Of a stretch of DNA of 25,813 bases, positions 7,046 through 13,945 are shown in pieces. Positions within the stretch are counted from its first letter, which is position 1. Each line of letters opens with the position of its first letter. Source of the stretch: Pseudomonadota bacterium (GTDB lineage: Bacteria; Pseudomonadota; Alphaproteobacteria; Rhizobiales; Xanthobacteraceae); assembly GCA_023432885.1 (NCBI GenBank), contig JAEZEU010000388.1, forward strand, positions 1 to 25,813, written 5' to 3'. The notes below the pieces were generated by a model that had not been told where the DNA came from, did not search any database, and worked only from the letters and a program-made list of their open reading frames with translations. The position numbers and the translations under genes are program-made.

Positions 7046-8692
7046 TCACTCCGCCGGCTGCAGCGCAGGCGACGTCACTTCTTCCTCGCCCGCACGCACG
7101 GTCATCCAGAGATTGTAGGCCATGATCAGCGAGCCGATCACGAACAGGGCGCCGCCCGCCGCACGGATCACGTAGAAGGGATGCATCGCTTCCACTGTCT
7201 CGATGAAGGAATATTCGAGGAAGCCGAGCGCGGTGTAGGCGCGCCACATCAGGCCCTGCATGATCCCGGATACCCACATCGCGGAGATGTAGAGGACGAT
7301 GCCGAGGGTCGAGATCCAGAAGTGCCAGTTGACCAGTTTGAGGCTGTAGAGGCCCTTGCGATTCCACAGCCACGGGACGAGGCAGTACAGCGCGCCGAAG
7401 GAGACGAAGCCGACCCAGCCGAGCGCGCCGGAATGCACATGGCCGATGGTCCAGTCGGTATAGTGTGACAGCGAGTTCACCACCTTGATAGACATCATCG
7501 GGCCTTCGAATGTCGACATTCCGTAGAAGGCAACGGAAACCACCAGCATGCGCAGCACCGGGTCGGTACGCAGCTTGTCCCATGCCCCCGACAGCGTCAT
7601 CAGGCCGTTGATCATGCCGCCCCAGGAGGGCATCCACAGCATCACCGAGAAGGTCATGCCGAGCGTCTGCGCCCAGTCCGGCAGCGCCGTGTAGTGCAGA
7701 TGGTGCGGTCCGGCCCAGATGTAGAGGAAGATCAGCGACCAGAAATGGATGATCGACAGTCGATAGGAATAGATCGGCCGGTCGCACCGCTTCGGAATGA
7801 AGTAGTACATGATCGCGAGGAAGCCGGCGGTCAGGAAGAAGCCGACCGCGTTATGGCCGTACCACCACTGGAACATGGCATCCTGCACCCCGCCCCAGGC
7901 GATGTAGGATTTCGAGCCGACGAACGACACCGGCAGGGTGGGATTATTGCCGAGATGCAGCACCGCAATGGTGATGATGAAGGCGAGATAGAACCAGTTG
8001 GCGACGAAGATGTGCGGTTCCTTGCGCTTGATGATCGTCACCAGGAACACCAGCAGATAGGTCACCCAGACGATGGTGAGCCAGAGATCGGCGTACCATT
8101 CGGGCTCGGCATATTCCTTGGATTGGGTGACGCCGAGCAGATAACCGGTGCCGGCGATCACGATGAACAAATTGTAGCCGAGCACCACGAACCAGGGCGC
8201 AAGATCGCCGGCGAGCCGCGCGCGGCAGGTCTTCTGCACCACATAGAAGGAGGTCGCGATCAGCACGTTGCCGCCGAAGGCGAAGATCACCGCCGATGTA
8301 TGCAAGGGACGCAGCCGGCCGAAGCTGATCCACGGCAGGTCGAAATTCAGCGCCGGCCAGGCCAGCTGGCAGGCGATGATGAGGCCGACGAGGAATCCCG
8401 CAACGCCCCAGAACATCGCGATCGCCGCGCCGAACTTGATCGGACCCATATTGTAGTTCGGTCGGCCATTGATCTCCTGCGGCGGCAACTCGGCGGGGCG
8501 CTCGAGGTAGCGATTGAAAATCGCAAAGCAGGCCCAGAGGCTGAAGGCCGCGAAGAGCAAGGCGTGGAAGGCAAAGGCGCCGTCGGCGGCCTTGGCTGCG
8601 GCAAATACCGCAACAAATGCGGACACGGCGGAAAGCGCGCCAAGCCCTGCTTCGCCATGCGTCATCGATTTTGCGGCGGGGAATTGTGTCAT
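7046..8692 (-). CDS. ccoN: cbb3 oxidase catalytic subunit CcoN, 548 aa
   Basis: Haem-copper oxidase subunit I of the C type, which reduces O2 to water at very low oxygen and conserves energy. About 12 membrane helices. Histidines expected to bind the low-spin haem, CuB and haem b3 are present: His131 (LHTSAVIFAFGGN), His280 (WWYGHNAVGF), His330 and His331 (GPHHLHYTALP), and His418/His420 (GHVHSGALGW). The start MTQFPAAKSMTHGEAGL (8692) matches the family; longer in-frame starts would lie upstream of the transcription start implied by the FixK-type box. First gene of ccoNOQP. Confidence 0.96.
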   Translation of the reverse strand: MTQFPAAKSMTHGEAGLGALSAVSAFVAVFAAAKAADGAFAFHALLFAAFSLWACFAIFNRYLERPAELPPQEINGRPNYNMGPIKFGAAIAMFWGVAGFLVGLIIACQLAWPALNFDLPWISFGRLRPLHTSAVIFAFGGNVLIATSFYVVQKTCRARLAGDLAPWFVVLGYNLFIVIAGTGYLLGVTQSKEYAEPEWYADLWLTIVWVTYLLVFLVTIIKRKEPHIFVANWFYLAFIITIAVLHLGNNPTLPVSFVGSKSYIAWGGVQDAMFQWWYGHNAVGFFLTAGFLAIMYYFIPKRCDRPIYSYRLSIIHFWSLIFLYIWAGPHHLHYTALPDWAQTLGMTFSVMLWMPSWGGMINGLMTLSGAWDKLRTDPVLRMLVVSVAFYGMSTFEGPMMSIKVVNSLSHYTDWTIGHVHSGALGWVGFVSFGALYCLVPWLWNRKGLYSLKLVNWHFWISTLGIVLYISAMWVSGIMQGLMWRAYTALGFLEYSFIETVEAMHPFYVIRAAGGALFVIGSLIMAYNLWMTVRAGEEEVTSPALQPAE

Positions 8693-8733
8693 TCTCGGAT
8701 ACTTTCGTAAGTGGCCCGTCTCACTGATCATGC

Positions 8734-8749
8734 TTTCGCAAATGCGAAA
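8734..8749. promoter_or_regulatory. Perfect 7-bp inverted repeat abutting the ccoN FixK box
   Basis: TTTCGCA-AA-TGCGAAA, a 16-bp perfect palindrome. It starts at the base after the FixK-type box ends, on the ccoN side, so it covers the region between the activator site and the -10. It could bind a second regulator or form a DNA hairpin. Which protein might bind is not known from sequence. Confidence 0.45.
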
Positions 8750-8763
8750 TTGATTGAGATCAA
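8750..8763 (-). promoter_or_regulatory. FixK/FNR-type box for ccoNOQP
   Basis: TTGATTGAGATCAA, a full match to the anaerobox TTGAT-N4-ATCAA. The centre is 64.5 bp upstream of the ccoN ATG. ccoNOQP (fixNOQP) is the best-known FixK2 target in rhizobia, so this site calibrates the weaker ones in the window. Confidence 0.93.
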
Positions 8764-8878
8764 GGCTTTCCGGATTTCCCACCGGCCCCTCACAAGGGCC
8801 GACTCTTCGGCCCCAAAAGCGAATGCCGGCAGCAATTTCGGCCACCGGCATCGCCGCGCAAGTCTCTGGCTCGGGGCT

Positions 8879-9319
8879 CTACGAGCCGCAGCACGTGCCA
8901 TCCTTGCGTCCCAACCCCTCTTGCCTCAGTGCATAGAGCGTGCAGGTATTCGGGCAGTACTCATCCCGGTGGGAATCCCTGTGCGCGGCGAAATCGCCGG
9001 CGCAGCGCGACGTGGCCGAGCAGGTGCCGCATACCCGTTGCAGGTCCTGCAATACTTCAGGACACCTCCTCGCCAGCATCTCCTCGGAGAGTCCGAACTC
9101 GGCAAGCCGCTTTTTCAAGAGCTCCCCGCTCGCGTTGTTGGCGCACAGCTTGAAGAGCTCGGCGCGCGAAAGGCCGAATTCATGAGCAATGGCCCCGATC
9201 TGCTGGTCGTCCATGCCGCGCAGTTCCGACAGCTCTGCTGCGCGGTCGGAAAACCGCTTCATGCTGGCGATCAGCCTCCGGATGACGGGAAATTCGCGAA
9301 GCATCGATGATGTAGCCAT
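8879..9319 (-). CDS. Cysteine-rich DUF6455-like protein, 146 aa
   Basis: Soluble protein of unknown function resembling DUF6455. The ATG at 9319 has GGGGAGG at a 5-nt gap; the longer open frame upstream overlaps the preceding small gene and is discarded. The N-terminal half looks helical, with MDDQQIGAIAHEFGLSRAEL resembling a small helix-turn-helix or helical bundle. The C-terminal half holds most of nine cysteines: C86, CGTC (97, 100), C106, YCPNTC (122, 126) and CC (143, 144). That spacing could bind a metal or Fe-S cluster; this is inference. It begins 13 nt after the 47-residue membrane gene ends, so the two are probably cotranscribed from the box at 9530. Confidence 0.82.
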   Translation of the reverse strand: MATSSMLREFPVIRRLIASMKRFSDRAAELSELRGMDDQQIGAIAHEFGLSRAELFKLCANNASGELLKKRLAEFGLSEEMLARRCPEVLQDLQRVCGTCSATSRCAGDFAAHRDSHRDEYCPNTCTLYALRQEGLGRKDGTCCGS

Positions 9320-9332
9320 GGCCGCCTCCCCT

Positions 9333-9476
9333 TTAAAAGCTGCGGCGCCTGGCTTTCTGAACATCGACATTCGCCGACACTCCACGGGTGCGGCGCTCGC
9401 CCCAGTACAACACGGAGCCAAAAGTCACGAACGCGCAGACGACGGCGGCAGTCAGGATCATCGCGTTGACGGGCAT
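9333..9476 (-). CDS. Small single-pass membrane protein, 47 aa
   Basis: MPVNAMILTAAVVCAFVTFG opens a single membrane helix (about residues 5-25), followed by YWGERRTRG and a basic tail ending RRRSF. The ATG at 9476 is preceded by GAGGAAGACA, a good ribosome site. The stop (9333-9335) lies 13 nt before the next gene. Function unknown; size and topology resemble small accessory subunits of respiratory complexes (CcoQ- or CydX-like in shape only, no homology claimed). A FixK-type box is centred 60.5 bp upstream. Confidence 0.7.
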   Translation of the reverse strand: MPVNAMILTAAVVCAFVTFGSVLYWGERRTRGVSANVDVQKARRRSF

Positions 9477-9529
9477 TGTCTTCCTCCTCTAAAGTCGGAA
9501 CAACATGTCACGCGAACGCATCGGCGTTT

Positions 9530-9543
9530 TTGAGCTGCATCAA
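9530..9543 (-). promoter_or_regulatory. FixK-type box for the 47-aa protein / DUF6455 operon
   Basis: TTGAGCTGCATCAA (TTGA-N6-TCAA). The centre is 60.5 bp upstream of the minus-strand ATG at 9476. It lies 44 bp (centre to centre) from a second box in the same divergent region. Confidence 0.75.
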
Positions 9544-9573
9544 ACTTGCAGACGAAGAGTCGGCCGGCCGCCA

Positions 9574-9587
9574 TTGAGCCACATCAA
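9574..9587 (+). promoter_or_regulatory. FixK-type box for the small cytochrome c gene
   Basis: TTGAGCCACATCAA (TTGA-N6-TCAA). The centre is 73.5 bp upstream of the cytochrome ATG at 9654. With a site at -41.5 transcription would start near 9622, which excludes the earlier ATG codons at 9546 and 9606. Confidence 0.75.
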
Positions 9588-9653
9588 CCGGAAGATCCGC
9601 CAGCCATGCGAAAAGTACAAAATCGGGTCCAAATCAACGAGCATAACGACGTG

Positions 9654-9968
9654 ATGCGATACATTCTCGGCGGCTTCGCCGCCATACTTGCCATGACCAA
9701 TGCGGCTTTGGCCCTCACCCCCGCGGAGCAGCGCGGCAGGAATTTCGTCATCACCAATTGCTCGCGCTGCCATGCGGTCGACAAGATATCGCCCAGCCCG
9801 TTGAAGATCGCCCCACCCTTCCGCGACCTGCACCACAAGTATCCGATCGACACGCTGCAGGAAGCGCTGGCCGAGGGCATCTCCACAGGTCATCCGACCA
9901 TGCCGGAGTTTCGCCTCGAGCCTGACCAGATCAATGACGTGCTTTCATATTTGAAGACTTTGGAATAG
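9654..9968 (+). CDS. Small secreted monohaem cytochrome c, 104 aa
   Basis: Class I-like cytochrome c. MRYILGGFAAILAMTNAALA is a signal peptide with probable cleavage near residue 21. The haem site is CSRCH at 36-40, and Met83 in HPTMPEF is the likely sixth ligand. The ending DVLSYLKTLE is the typical C-terminal helix. The mature form would be about 80 residues. The start at 9654 fits the signal peptide, although the ribosome site is weak; an ATG at 9606 is possible but lies upstream of the predicted transcription start. Its FixK-type box suggests an electron carrier used at low oxygen, perhaps feeding the cbb3 oxidase. It is convergent with the Mla operon, with 12 nt between stops. Confidence 0.88.
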   Translation: MRYILGGFAAILAMTNAALALTPAEQRGRNFVITNCSRCHAVDKISPSPLKIAPPFRDLHHKYPIDTLQEALAEGISTGHPTMPEFRLEPDQINDVLSYLKTLE

Positions 9969-9980
9969 CGCGCGCTCCGC

Positions 9981-11084
9981 TCAGACCGCCTGCACCGTCC
10001 AGGCGATCAGTTCGCGGGCAATCTCGGAAAAAGCTGCATCGAAGGCGGCGACCACCGCCGGCGGACCGATCCTGTCGACCGCCTTGCTGGCGCTGAAGAC
10101 GCGGGCGGCGACGACCTTGCCCTCCTTATTCAGAAGCCGGGCCGAAAAGGCGATCTTGGCGACCGGCGCCGATTCCCCGACCACCTGAAACTCCCTGATG
10201 TCGATCAGGAGCTGATAGTCCGCCTCGACGCCTTCGGCGCTGCGCAGCGGGGCGTGCGCAATATCGTAGTTCTCGAAGCTTTGGATCAGCCTTGCCTGCA
10301 CCAGCCGCGGAATCGTGTCGGCCCACTGCGCGTTGGCGAACTCCGGCGATTCCTTCGGCGGCGAGAACAGGATGCGCTGGGTGTCGAACATCACCACGGT
10401 CGACGGCTCCGGGATCACCAGCTGTCCCGGCAGCGGCTTGCCCGGGCTTTCGGGTGCGGCCGCGGCCTGCAGATTGTAGACGGTCTTCGGCGGCGGCGTG
10501 CTGGCTCCCGTCATTCGCTCGAGTCCGGCCACAATACTGTCGAGTTTGCCGGTATTGCGCGCCAGCCCATCGGAAAACACCTTGAAGTTCGCGATCATGG
10601 CCTGCAGCGGCTCGGCGTTGTCGGCAAGGATCGTATCGACGCGCCGCAGAGCATCGCGCGCGGCCTGCGTCATGCTCTGCCCCGCCCCGGGCTCGGCGAT
10701 CAGCGTCGGCACGCTGCCGGAAGCAGCTATCTCTTTGCCGCCTTCCAGCGCCACAACCGGCACGCCGGTCAGGCCCTGGAAATCCAGTCCCACCTTGGTG
10801 TCGGCGCGCACCGGAGTTGCGGCTGCGACCGCGATCGTCGCGTTGACGCGGCGGGGATTCTCGGTTGCGAGATTCAGCTCGGTCACCTCGCCGACGCGGA
10901 TGCCATTGAACAGCACGGAGGCGCCGACCAGAAGCCCCGGCACCGGCCCGTCAAACTGCAGGTGATAAGTGCTTCGTGCGCCGATGCCGGCCGAGTTGTG
11001 CAGCCAGTAGACGAAGCCGAACACTGCCGCGATGGCGGCCAGCACGAAGGCGCCGACGATGACGAAGGGAGCTCGGGTTTCCAT
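9981..11084 (-). CDS. MCE (MlaD-like) protein fused to a PqiC-like auxiliary domain, 367 aa
   Basis: Periplasmic substrate-binding part of an Mla-type lipid transporter. One N-terminal membrane anchor (residues 8-28) is followed by the MCE domain (about 38-115, with GLLVGASVLFNGIRVGEV and DFQGLTGVPVVALEGG) and a helical stretch (135-190). The segment from about 200 to the end resembles the ABC-type transport auxiliary (PqiC-like) domain: it opens KTVYNLQ, then DTQRILFSPP, RLIQSFENY and a C-terminal ELIAWTV. In many bacteria that domain is a separate outer-membrane lipoprotein; here it has no lipobox and is joined to the MCE protein. The gene follows the ATPase by 9 nt, completing a three-gene operon. 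No MlaC-like gene is seen. Confidence 0.88.
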   Translation of the reverse strand: METRAPFVIVGAFVLAAIAAVFGFVYWLHNSAGIGARSTYHLQFDGPVPGLLVGASVLFNGIRVGEVTELNLATENPRRVNATIAVAAATPVRADTKVGLDFQGLTGVPVVALEGGKEIAASGSVPTLIAEPGAGQSMTQAARDALRRVDTILADNAEPLQAMIANFKVFSDGLARNTGKLDSIVAGLERMTGASTPPPKTVYNLQAAAAPESPGKPLPGQLVIPEPSTVVMFDTQRILFSPPKESPEFANAQWADTIPRLVQARLIQSFENYDIAHAPLRSAEGVEADYQLLIDIREFQVVGESAPVAKIAFSARLLNKEGKVVAARVFSASKAVDRIGPPAVVAAFDAAFSEIARELIAWTVQAV

Positions 11085-11093
11085 GTGCGTTTC

Positions 11094-11873
11094 TCAATCC
11101 GTTTTCTTGTGCAGCATCAGCGAGCGCTTGCCATGGAAATAAGCCTTCACCCACGGATGTTCGGAATGCAGCAGCTCGTCCATCGATCCGATCGCGACAA
11201 TCTGGCCGTCTGCGAGTGCGGCGACGCGGTCACAGACCGTGTTCAGGCTGGCGAGGTCGTGGGTCACCATGAACACGGTCAGACCCAGAGTCTTCTGCAG
11301 CGTCTTGATCAGCGCGTCGAAATCGCCGGCCGCAATCGGATCGAGGCCGCTTGTCGGCTCGTCGAGGAAGACGATCGCGGGATCCAGCGCAAGTGCGCGC
11401 GCCAGCGCCACGCGCTTGGTCATGCCGCCGGAAAGCTCCGACGGCAGCTTGTCGCCGTCCTCAGGCGATAGTCCGACCATTTCGAGCTTGGCATCGGCAA
11501 TCTCGTCCATCAGCGATTGCGACAGTGAGAGGTTCTCCCGCAAGGGAAACTGTACGTTCTGCCGCGCGGTCAGCGAGGAGAACAGCGCGCCCTGCTGAAA
11601 CAGGATGCCCCATTTCGGCGCGCCGAAATGTCCATTGAGCCCGCCGGCCGCATCCGCATCCCAGCCCATCACCTCGATGCGGCCGGCCACCTTCGGGATC
11701 AGCCCGATGATGGTGCGCATCAAGACCGATTTGCCGCCGCCGGATGCACCGACGAGACCCAGTATCTCCCCCCTTCGCACGTCGAGCGACAGATGGTCGA
11801 TGACGATGCGGCGGCCGAATCCGACCACGAGGTCGCTGACGCGGATCGCATATCGATCGGTGACGGCGTCCAC
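11094..11873 (-). CDS. Mla-type ABC transporter ATP-binding protein (MlaF-like), 259 aa
   Basis: Cytosolic ATPase driving the Mla-type lipid transporter. Walker A GASGGGKS, Q-loop in FQQGALF, signature LSGGMTKR, Walker B IVFLDEPTSGLDP and switch His in MVTHD are all present. The GTG at 11873 is chosen because it lies 2 nt after the permease stop and gives MDAVTDRYAIRVSDLVVGFG, the natural N-terminus; the longer open frame runs back through the permease. Situated between permease and MCE genes. Confidence 0.93.
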   Translation of the reverse strand: MDAVTDRYAIRVSDLVVGFGRRIVIDHLSLDVRRGEILGLVGASGGGKSVLMRTIIGLIPKVAGRIEVMGWDADAAGGLNGHFGAPKWGILFQQGALFSSLTARQNVQFPLRENLSLSQSLMDEIADAKLEMVGLSPEDGDKLPSELSGGMTKRVALARALALDPAIVFLDEPTSGLDPIAAGDFDALIKTLQKTLGLTVFMVTHDLASLNTVCDRVAALADGQIVAIGSMDELLHSEHPWVKAYFHGKRSLMLHKKTD

Positions 11874-11875
11874 GG

Positions 11876-13012
11876 CTACATTCCGATCGAGGCGAAAAAG
11901 ACCGCAAACAGGCCGTCGAGCACGATGACAAGGAAGATCGACTTCACCACCGAAGTGGTGGTCTGCCGGCCCAGCGACTCTGCGCTGCCTTTCACCTTCA
12001 GCCCCTCGCTGCAAGCGATGATCCCGATCACCAGCGCCATGAACGGCGCCTTGATCATGCCGACCTGGAAATGCGTGATCGACACCGCCTCGTGCAGCCG
12101 CGCGATGAAGATCGCCGGCGACATGCCGCCATACAGCCAGGCGATCAGGCCGCCGCCATAGAGTGCAGCCATCGATCCCAGGAAGGCCAGGATCGGCAGC
12201 GCAATCATGAGCGCGATGATGCGCGGCAGGATCAGCACCTCGACGGGATCAAGCCCCATGGTCGTGAGCGCGTCGATCTCCTCGCGCATCTTCATCGAGC
12301 CGAGTTCCGCGGTGCAGGCGCTGCCGGAGCGGCCGGCTACCATGATGGCGACGATCAGCACGCCGATCTCGCGCAGCACCAGGATGCCGACCATGTCGAC
12401 GACATAGGATTCGGCGCCGAACTTGCGGAAATGGAAGATGCCCTGCTGCGCGATGATCGCACCGATCAGAAAAGTGATCAAAACCATGATCGGAATCGCC
12501 TGCCAGCCGATCCGCCAGGTCTGGTAGACGAGCGAGGTCAGCCGCAGCGAGCGTGGGCGGCGCAGTACAGCGAGCAGCGCCCAGCTGGTCGCGCCCAGCA
12601 TCTGCAGGAAAATCGCAGCCTCGCCGAGGGCGCCGACGGCCGCGCGTCCGATCTGCTCCAGCCGTGCGAGCACGGGATTTGGCTGCGGCCGCGCCGCACG
12701 CCTGCCGCGATTGACCTTGCGTACATCCTCGATCAGCTCCGCATGGCGCTGGTCGATCCCCGTGACGGCGACGGAATGGCCCGCCTGCTCCGCCCCACGC
12801 GACATCTTTTCGAGCAGCCACGCGCCGAGCGTATCGATTTCCCGCACGCCGGCGAGATCGACGCGCAGACGCGGCGCCCCGGCGAGTTGCGGCGCCACGG
12901 CGTTGAAGAGGCTTTCCAGCAAATTGGCATGGACGACCGTCCACGACCCGGCGGGACGAAGTTCAAGCGTATCGCCAACCGTGGCGACGTCGAGGAGCGG
13001 CGCGGAACCCAA
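11876..13012 (-). CDS. Mla-type ABC transporter permease with N-terminal STAS domain, 378 aa
   Basis: Inner-membrane permease of the MlaE family. Residues about 10-105 form a STAS-like domain (LRPAGSWTVVHANLLESL, VREIDTLGAWLLEKM); in E. coli the STAS partner MlaB is separate, whereas fused forms occur in many proteobacteria. The MlaE part follows, with about five helices and conserved REIGVLIVAIMVAGRSGSACTAELGSMKMREEIDALTTMGLDPVE. No ATG lies upstream in frame before a stop, so the TTG at 13012 is taken; the FixK-type box at 13075 would start transcription near 13040, which leaves this as the first usable codon. First gene of the operon. Confidence 0.88.
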   Translation of the reverse strand: MGSAPLLDVATVGDTLELRPAGSWTVVHANLLESLFNAVAPQLAGAPRLRVDLAGVREIDTLGAWLLEKMSRGAEQAGHSVAVTGIDQRHAELIEDVRKVNRGRRAARPQPNPVLARLEQIGRAAVGALGEAAIFLQMLGATSWALLAVLRRPRSLRLTSLVYQTWRIGWQAIPIMVLITFLIGAIIAQQGIFHFRKFGAESYVVDMVGILVLREIGVLIVAIMVAGRSGSACTAELGSMKMREEIDALTTMGLDPVEVLILPRIIALMIALPILAFLGSMAALYGGGLIAWLYGGMSPAIFIARLHEAVSITHFQVGMIKAPFMALVIGIIACSEGLKVKGSAESLGRQTTTSVVKSIFLVIVLDGLFAVFFASIGM

Positions 13013-13074
13013 TTTCGAAAAGTCCGGTTTTGGAGGAGCCTGCCCCCTTCTAGGAGACCAGTGCCGCCCGCGAG

Positions 13075-13088
13075 TTGACCTGTCTCAA
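13075..13088 (-). promoter_or_regulatory. FixK-type box for the Mla-type operon
   Basis: TTGACCTGTCTCAA (TTGA-N6-TCAA). The centre is 69.5 bp upstream of the permease start at 13012. A second box sits 35 bp away in the same divergent region. Confidence 0.7.
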
Positions 13089-13109
13089 GGCGGGCTGCGG
13101 CAATTCTGC

Positions 13110-13123
13110 TTGAGCCAAATCAA
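13110..13123 (+). promoter_or_regulatory. FixK-type box for the YqjD-like / holin-like operon
   Basis: TTGAGCCAAATCAA (TTGA-N6-TCAA). The centre is 65.5 bp upstream of the ATG at 13182. A site at -41.5 places the transcription start near 13158, downstream of an alternative ATG at 13149. Confidence 0.75.
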
Positions 13124-13181
13124 CGCCGCGCGCCGGTCGTGACATAGGATGTCCTGGCACTCCCTTCGGGAAGATCATGTC

Positions 13182-13457
13182 ATGACGACATCCACCGAGT
13201 TTCGCGACGAATTGCTGGCGCTGAGGGCCGACGCAGCGCGGTTGCTCGGTACCGCGGGCGACGAGATGCTCAAGGCCTCACGCGAGCGCGCTGACGACGT
13301 TGCCGAACAGTTCAAATCGGCTCTGGACGAACTCGGCGAGGTCTTGGGCCGGGAGGAGCAACAGCTTGAAAAGCTTGTCGGGGAGCGTCCGATCGCCGCG
13401 CTCGCCTGCGCCTTCGCGGTCGGCGTCGTCGTCGGCGTTGCCTTGAGGAGAATCTGA
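13182..13457 (+). CDS. YqjD/ElaB-like (DUF883) membrane-anchored protein, 91 aa
   Basis: A long amphipathic helical region (residues 5-65, rich in Glu, Lys and Ala) is followed by one C-terminal membrane helix ending ALACAFAVGVVVGVALRRI, the hallmark of DUF883. E. coli YqjD and ElaB are inner-membrane proteins that bind ribosomes in stationary phase. The start MTTSTEFRDELLALR at 13182 agrees with the family and the predicted transcript. The next gene starts immediately after the stop. Confidence 0.85.
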   Translation: MTTSTEFRDELLALRADAARLLGTAGDEMLKASRERADDVAEQFKSALDELGEVLGREEQQLEKLVGERPIAALACAFAVGVVVGVALRRI

Positions 13458-13919
13458 ATGAATTCCGAGAATATCGTGCGTAACCTGCGACTGCTATGGC
13501 GCGCCGACAAGATCATTGCCGAGATGCGGCTGCGCCACACGCTTGTGCGTCTGGGCCTCCTGGCTTTTGCCGGACTGATATCCGCCTTTGGCCTTCTGAT
13601 GTTCGAACTGGCGGCCTATTTCGCGCTCGTCAACGTGGTGAGCACAGTGGTTGCCGCCGCCATGCTCGGCGCCGTCAATATCGTGATTGCGCTGATCCTC
13701 GTCATCATCGCCTCGCGCCGCAGCCTCGGCCAGGAGCTGACGCTGGCCAATGAGATCCATGATACCGCGGTCGAAGCGCTGCAGCTCGAGGCGCAGGCCG
13801 CGCAGTCGCAGGTAAATCGCCTGCTGCACCATCCGCTGGAAGGCGTGCTGCCGCTGATTGTGCCGCTGATCACCGCGGCGATCAGCCATTTGCGCAAGCC
13901 CGCCGCTGCGGCCGAGTAG
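13458..13919 (+). CDS. Holin-X/YqjE-like membrane protein, 153 aa
   Basis: Protein with two closely spaced membrane helices (about residues 30-55 and 60-85), preceded by a basic N-terminus and followed by a helical region. A further hydrophobic patch (EGVLPLIVPLITAAISHL) lies near the end. The pattern fits the phage holin/YqjE-like family that usually follows a YqjD-like gene, as here. The ATG directly abuts the upstream stop, so translation is probably coupled. No prophage genes are nearby; the family name does not imply a phage origin. Exact role unknown. Confidence 0.78.
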   Translation: MNSENIVRNLRLLWRADKIIAEMRLRHTLVRLGLLAFAGLISAFGLLMFELAAYFALVNVVSTVVAAAMLGAVNIVIALILVIIASRRSLGQELTLANEIHDTAVEALQLEAQAAQSQVNRLLHHPLEGVLPLIVPLITAAISHLRKPAAAAE

Positions 13920-13945
13920 AAACCCTCAAGCGAACAGGACCCGCC

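Noticed and set aside
7694..8710. 338-residue open frame on the + strand opposite ccoN
   Set aside because: Antisense shadow of ccoN; the product is rich in Asp, Glu and His with no recognisable motif.
8822..8852. Hairpin ATGCCGG/CCGGCAT as terminator of the DUF6455-like operon
   Set aside because: The 7-bp stem has a 15-nt loop and no T-run on the minus strand, so it is too weak to list.
9546..9653. Longer cytochrome c starts at ATG 9546 or 9606
   Set aside because: They would place extra residues before a good signal peptide, and 9546 precedes the FixK-type box. The predicted transcript starts near 9622.
10254..11471. 405-residue open frame on the + strand opposite the MCE and ATPase genes
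   Set aside because: It spans two real genes on the other strand, has low-complexity Arg/Gly/His composition and no ribosome site or domain.
13458..13919. Prophage signal from the holin-like protein
   Set aside because: No other phage genes, attachment sites or composition change nearby; the YqjD-YqjE-like pairing explains it.
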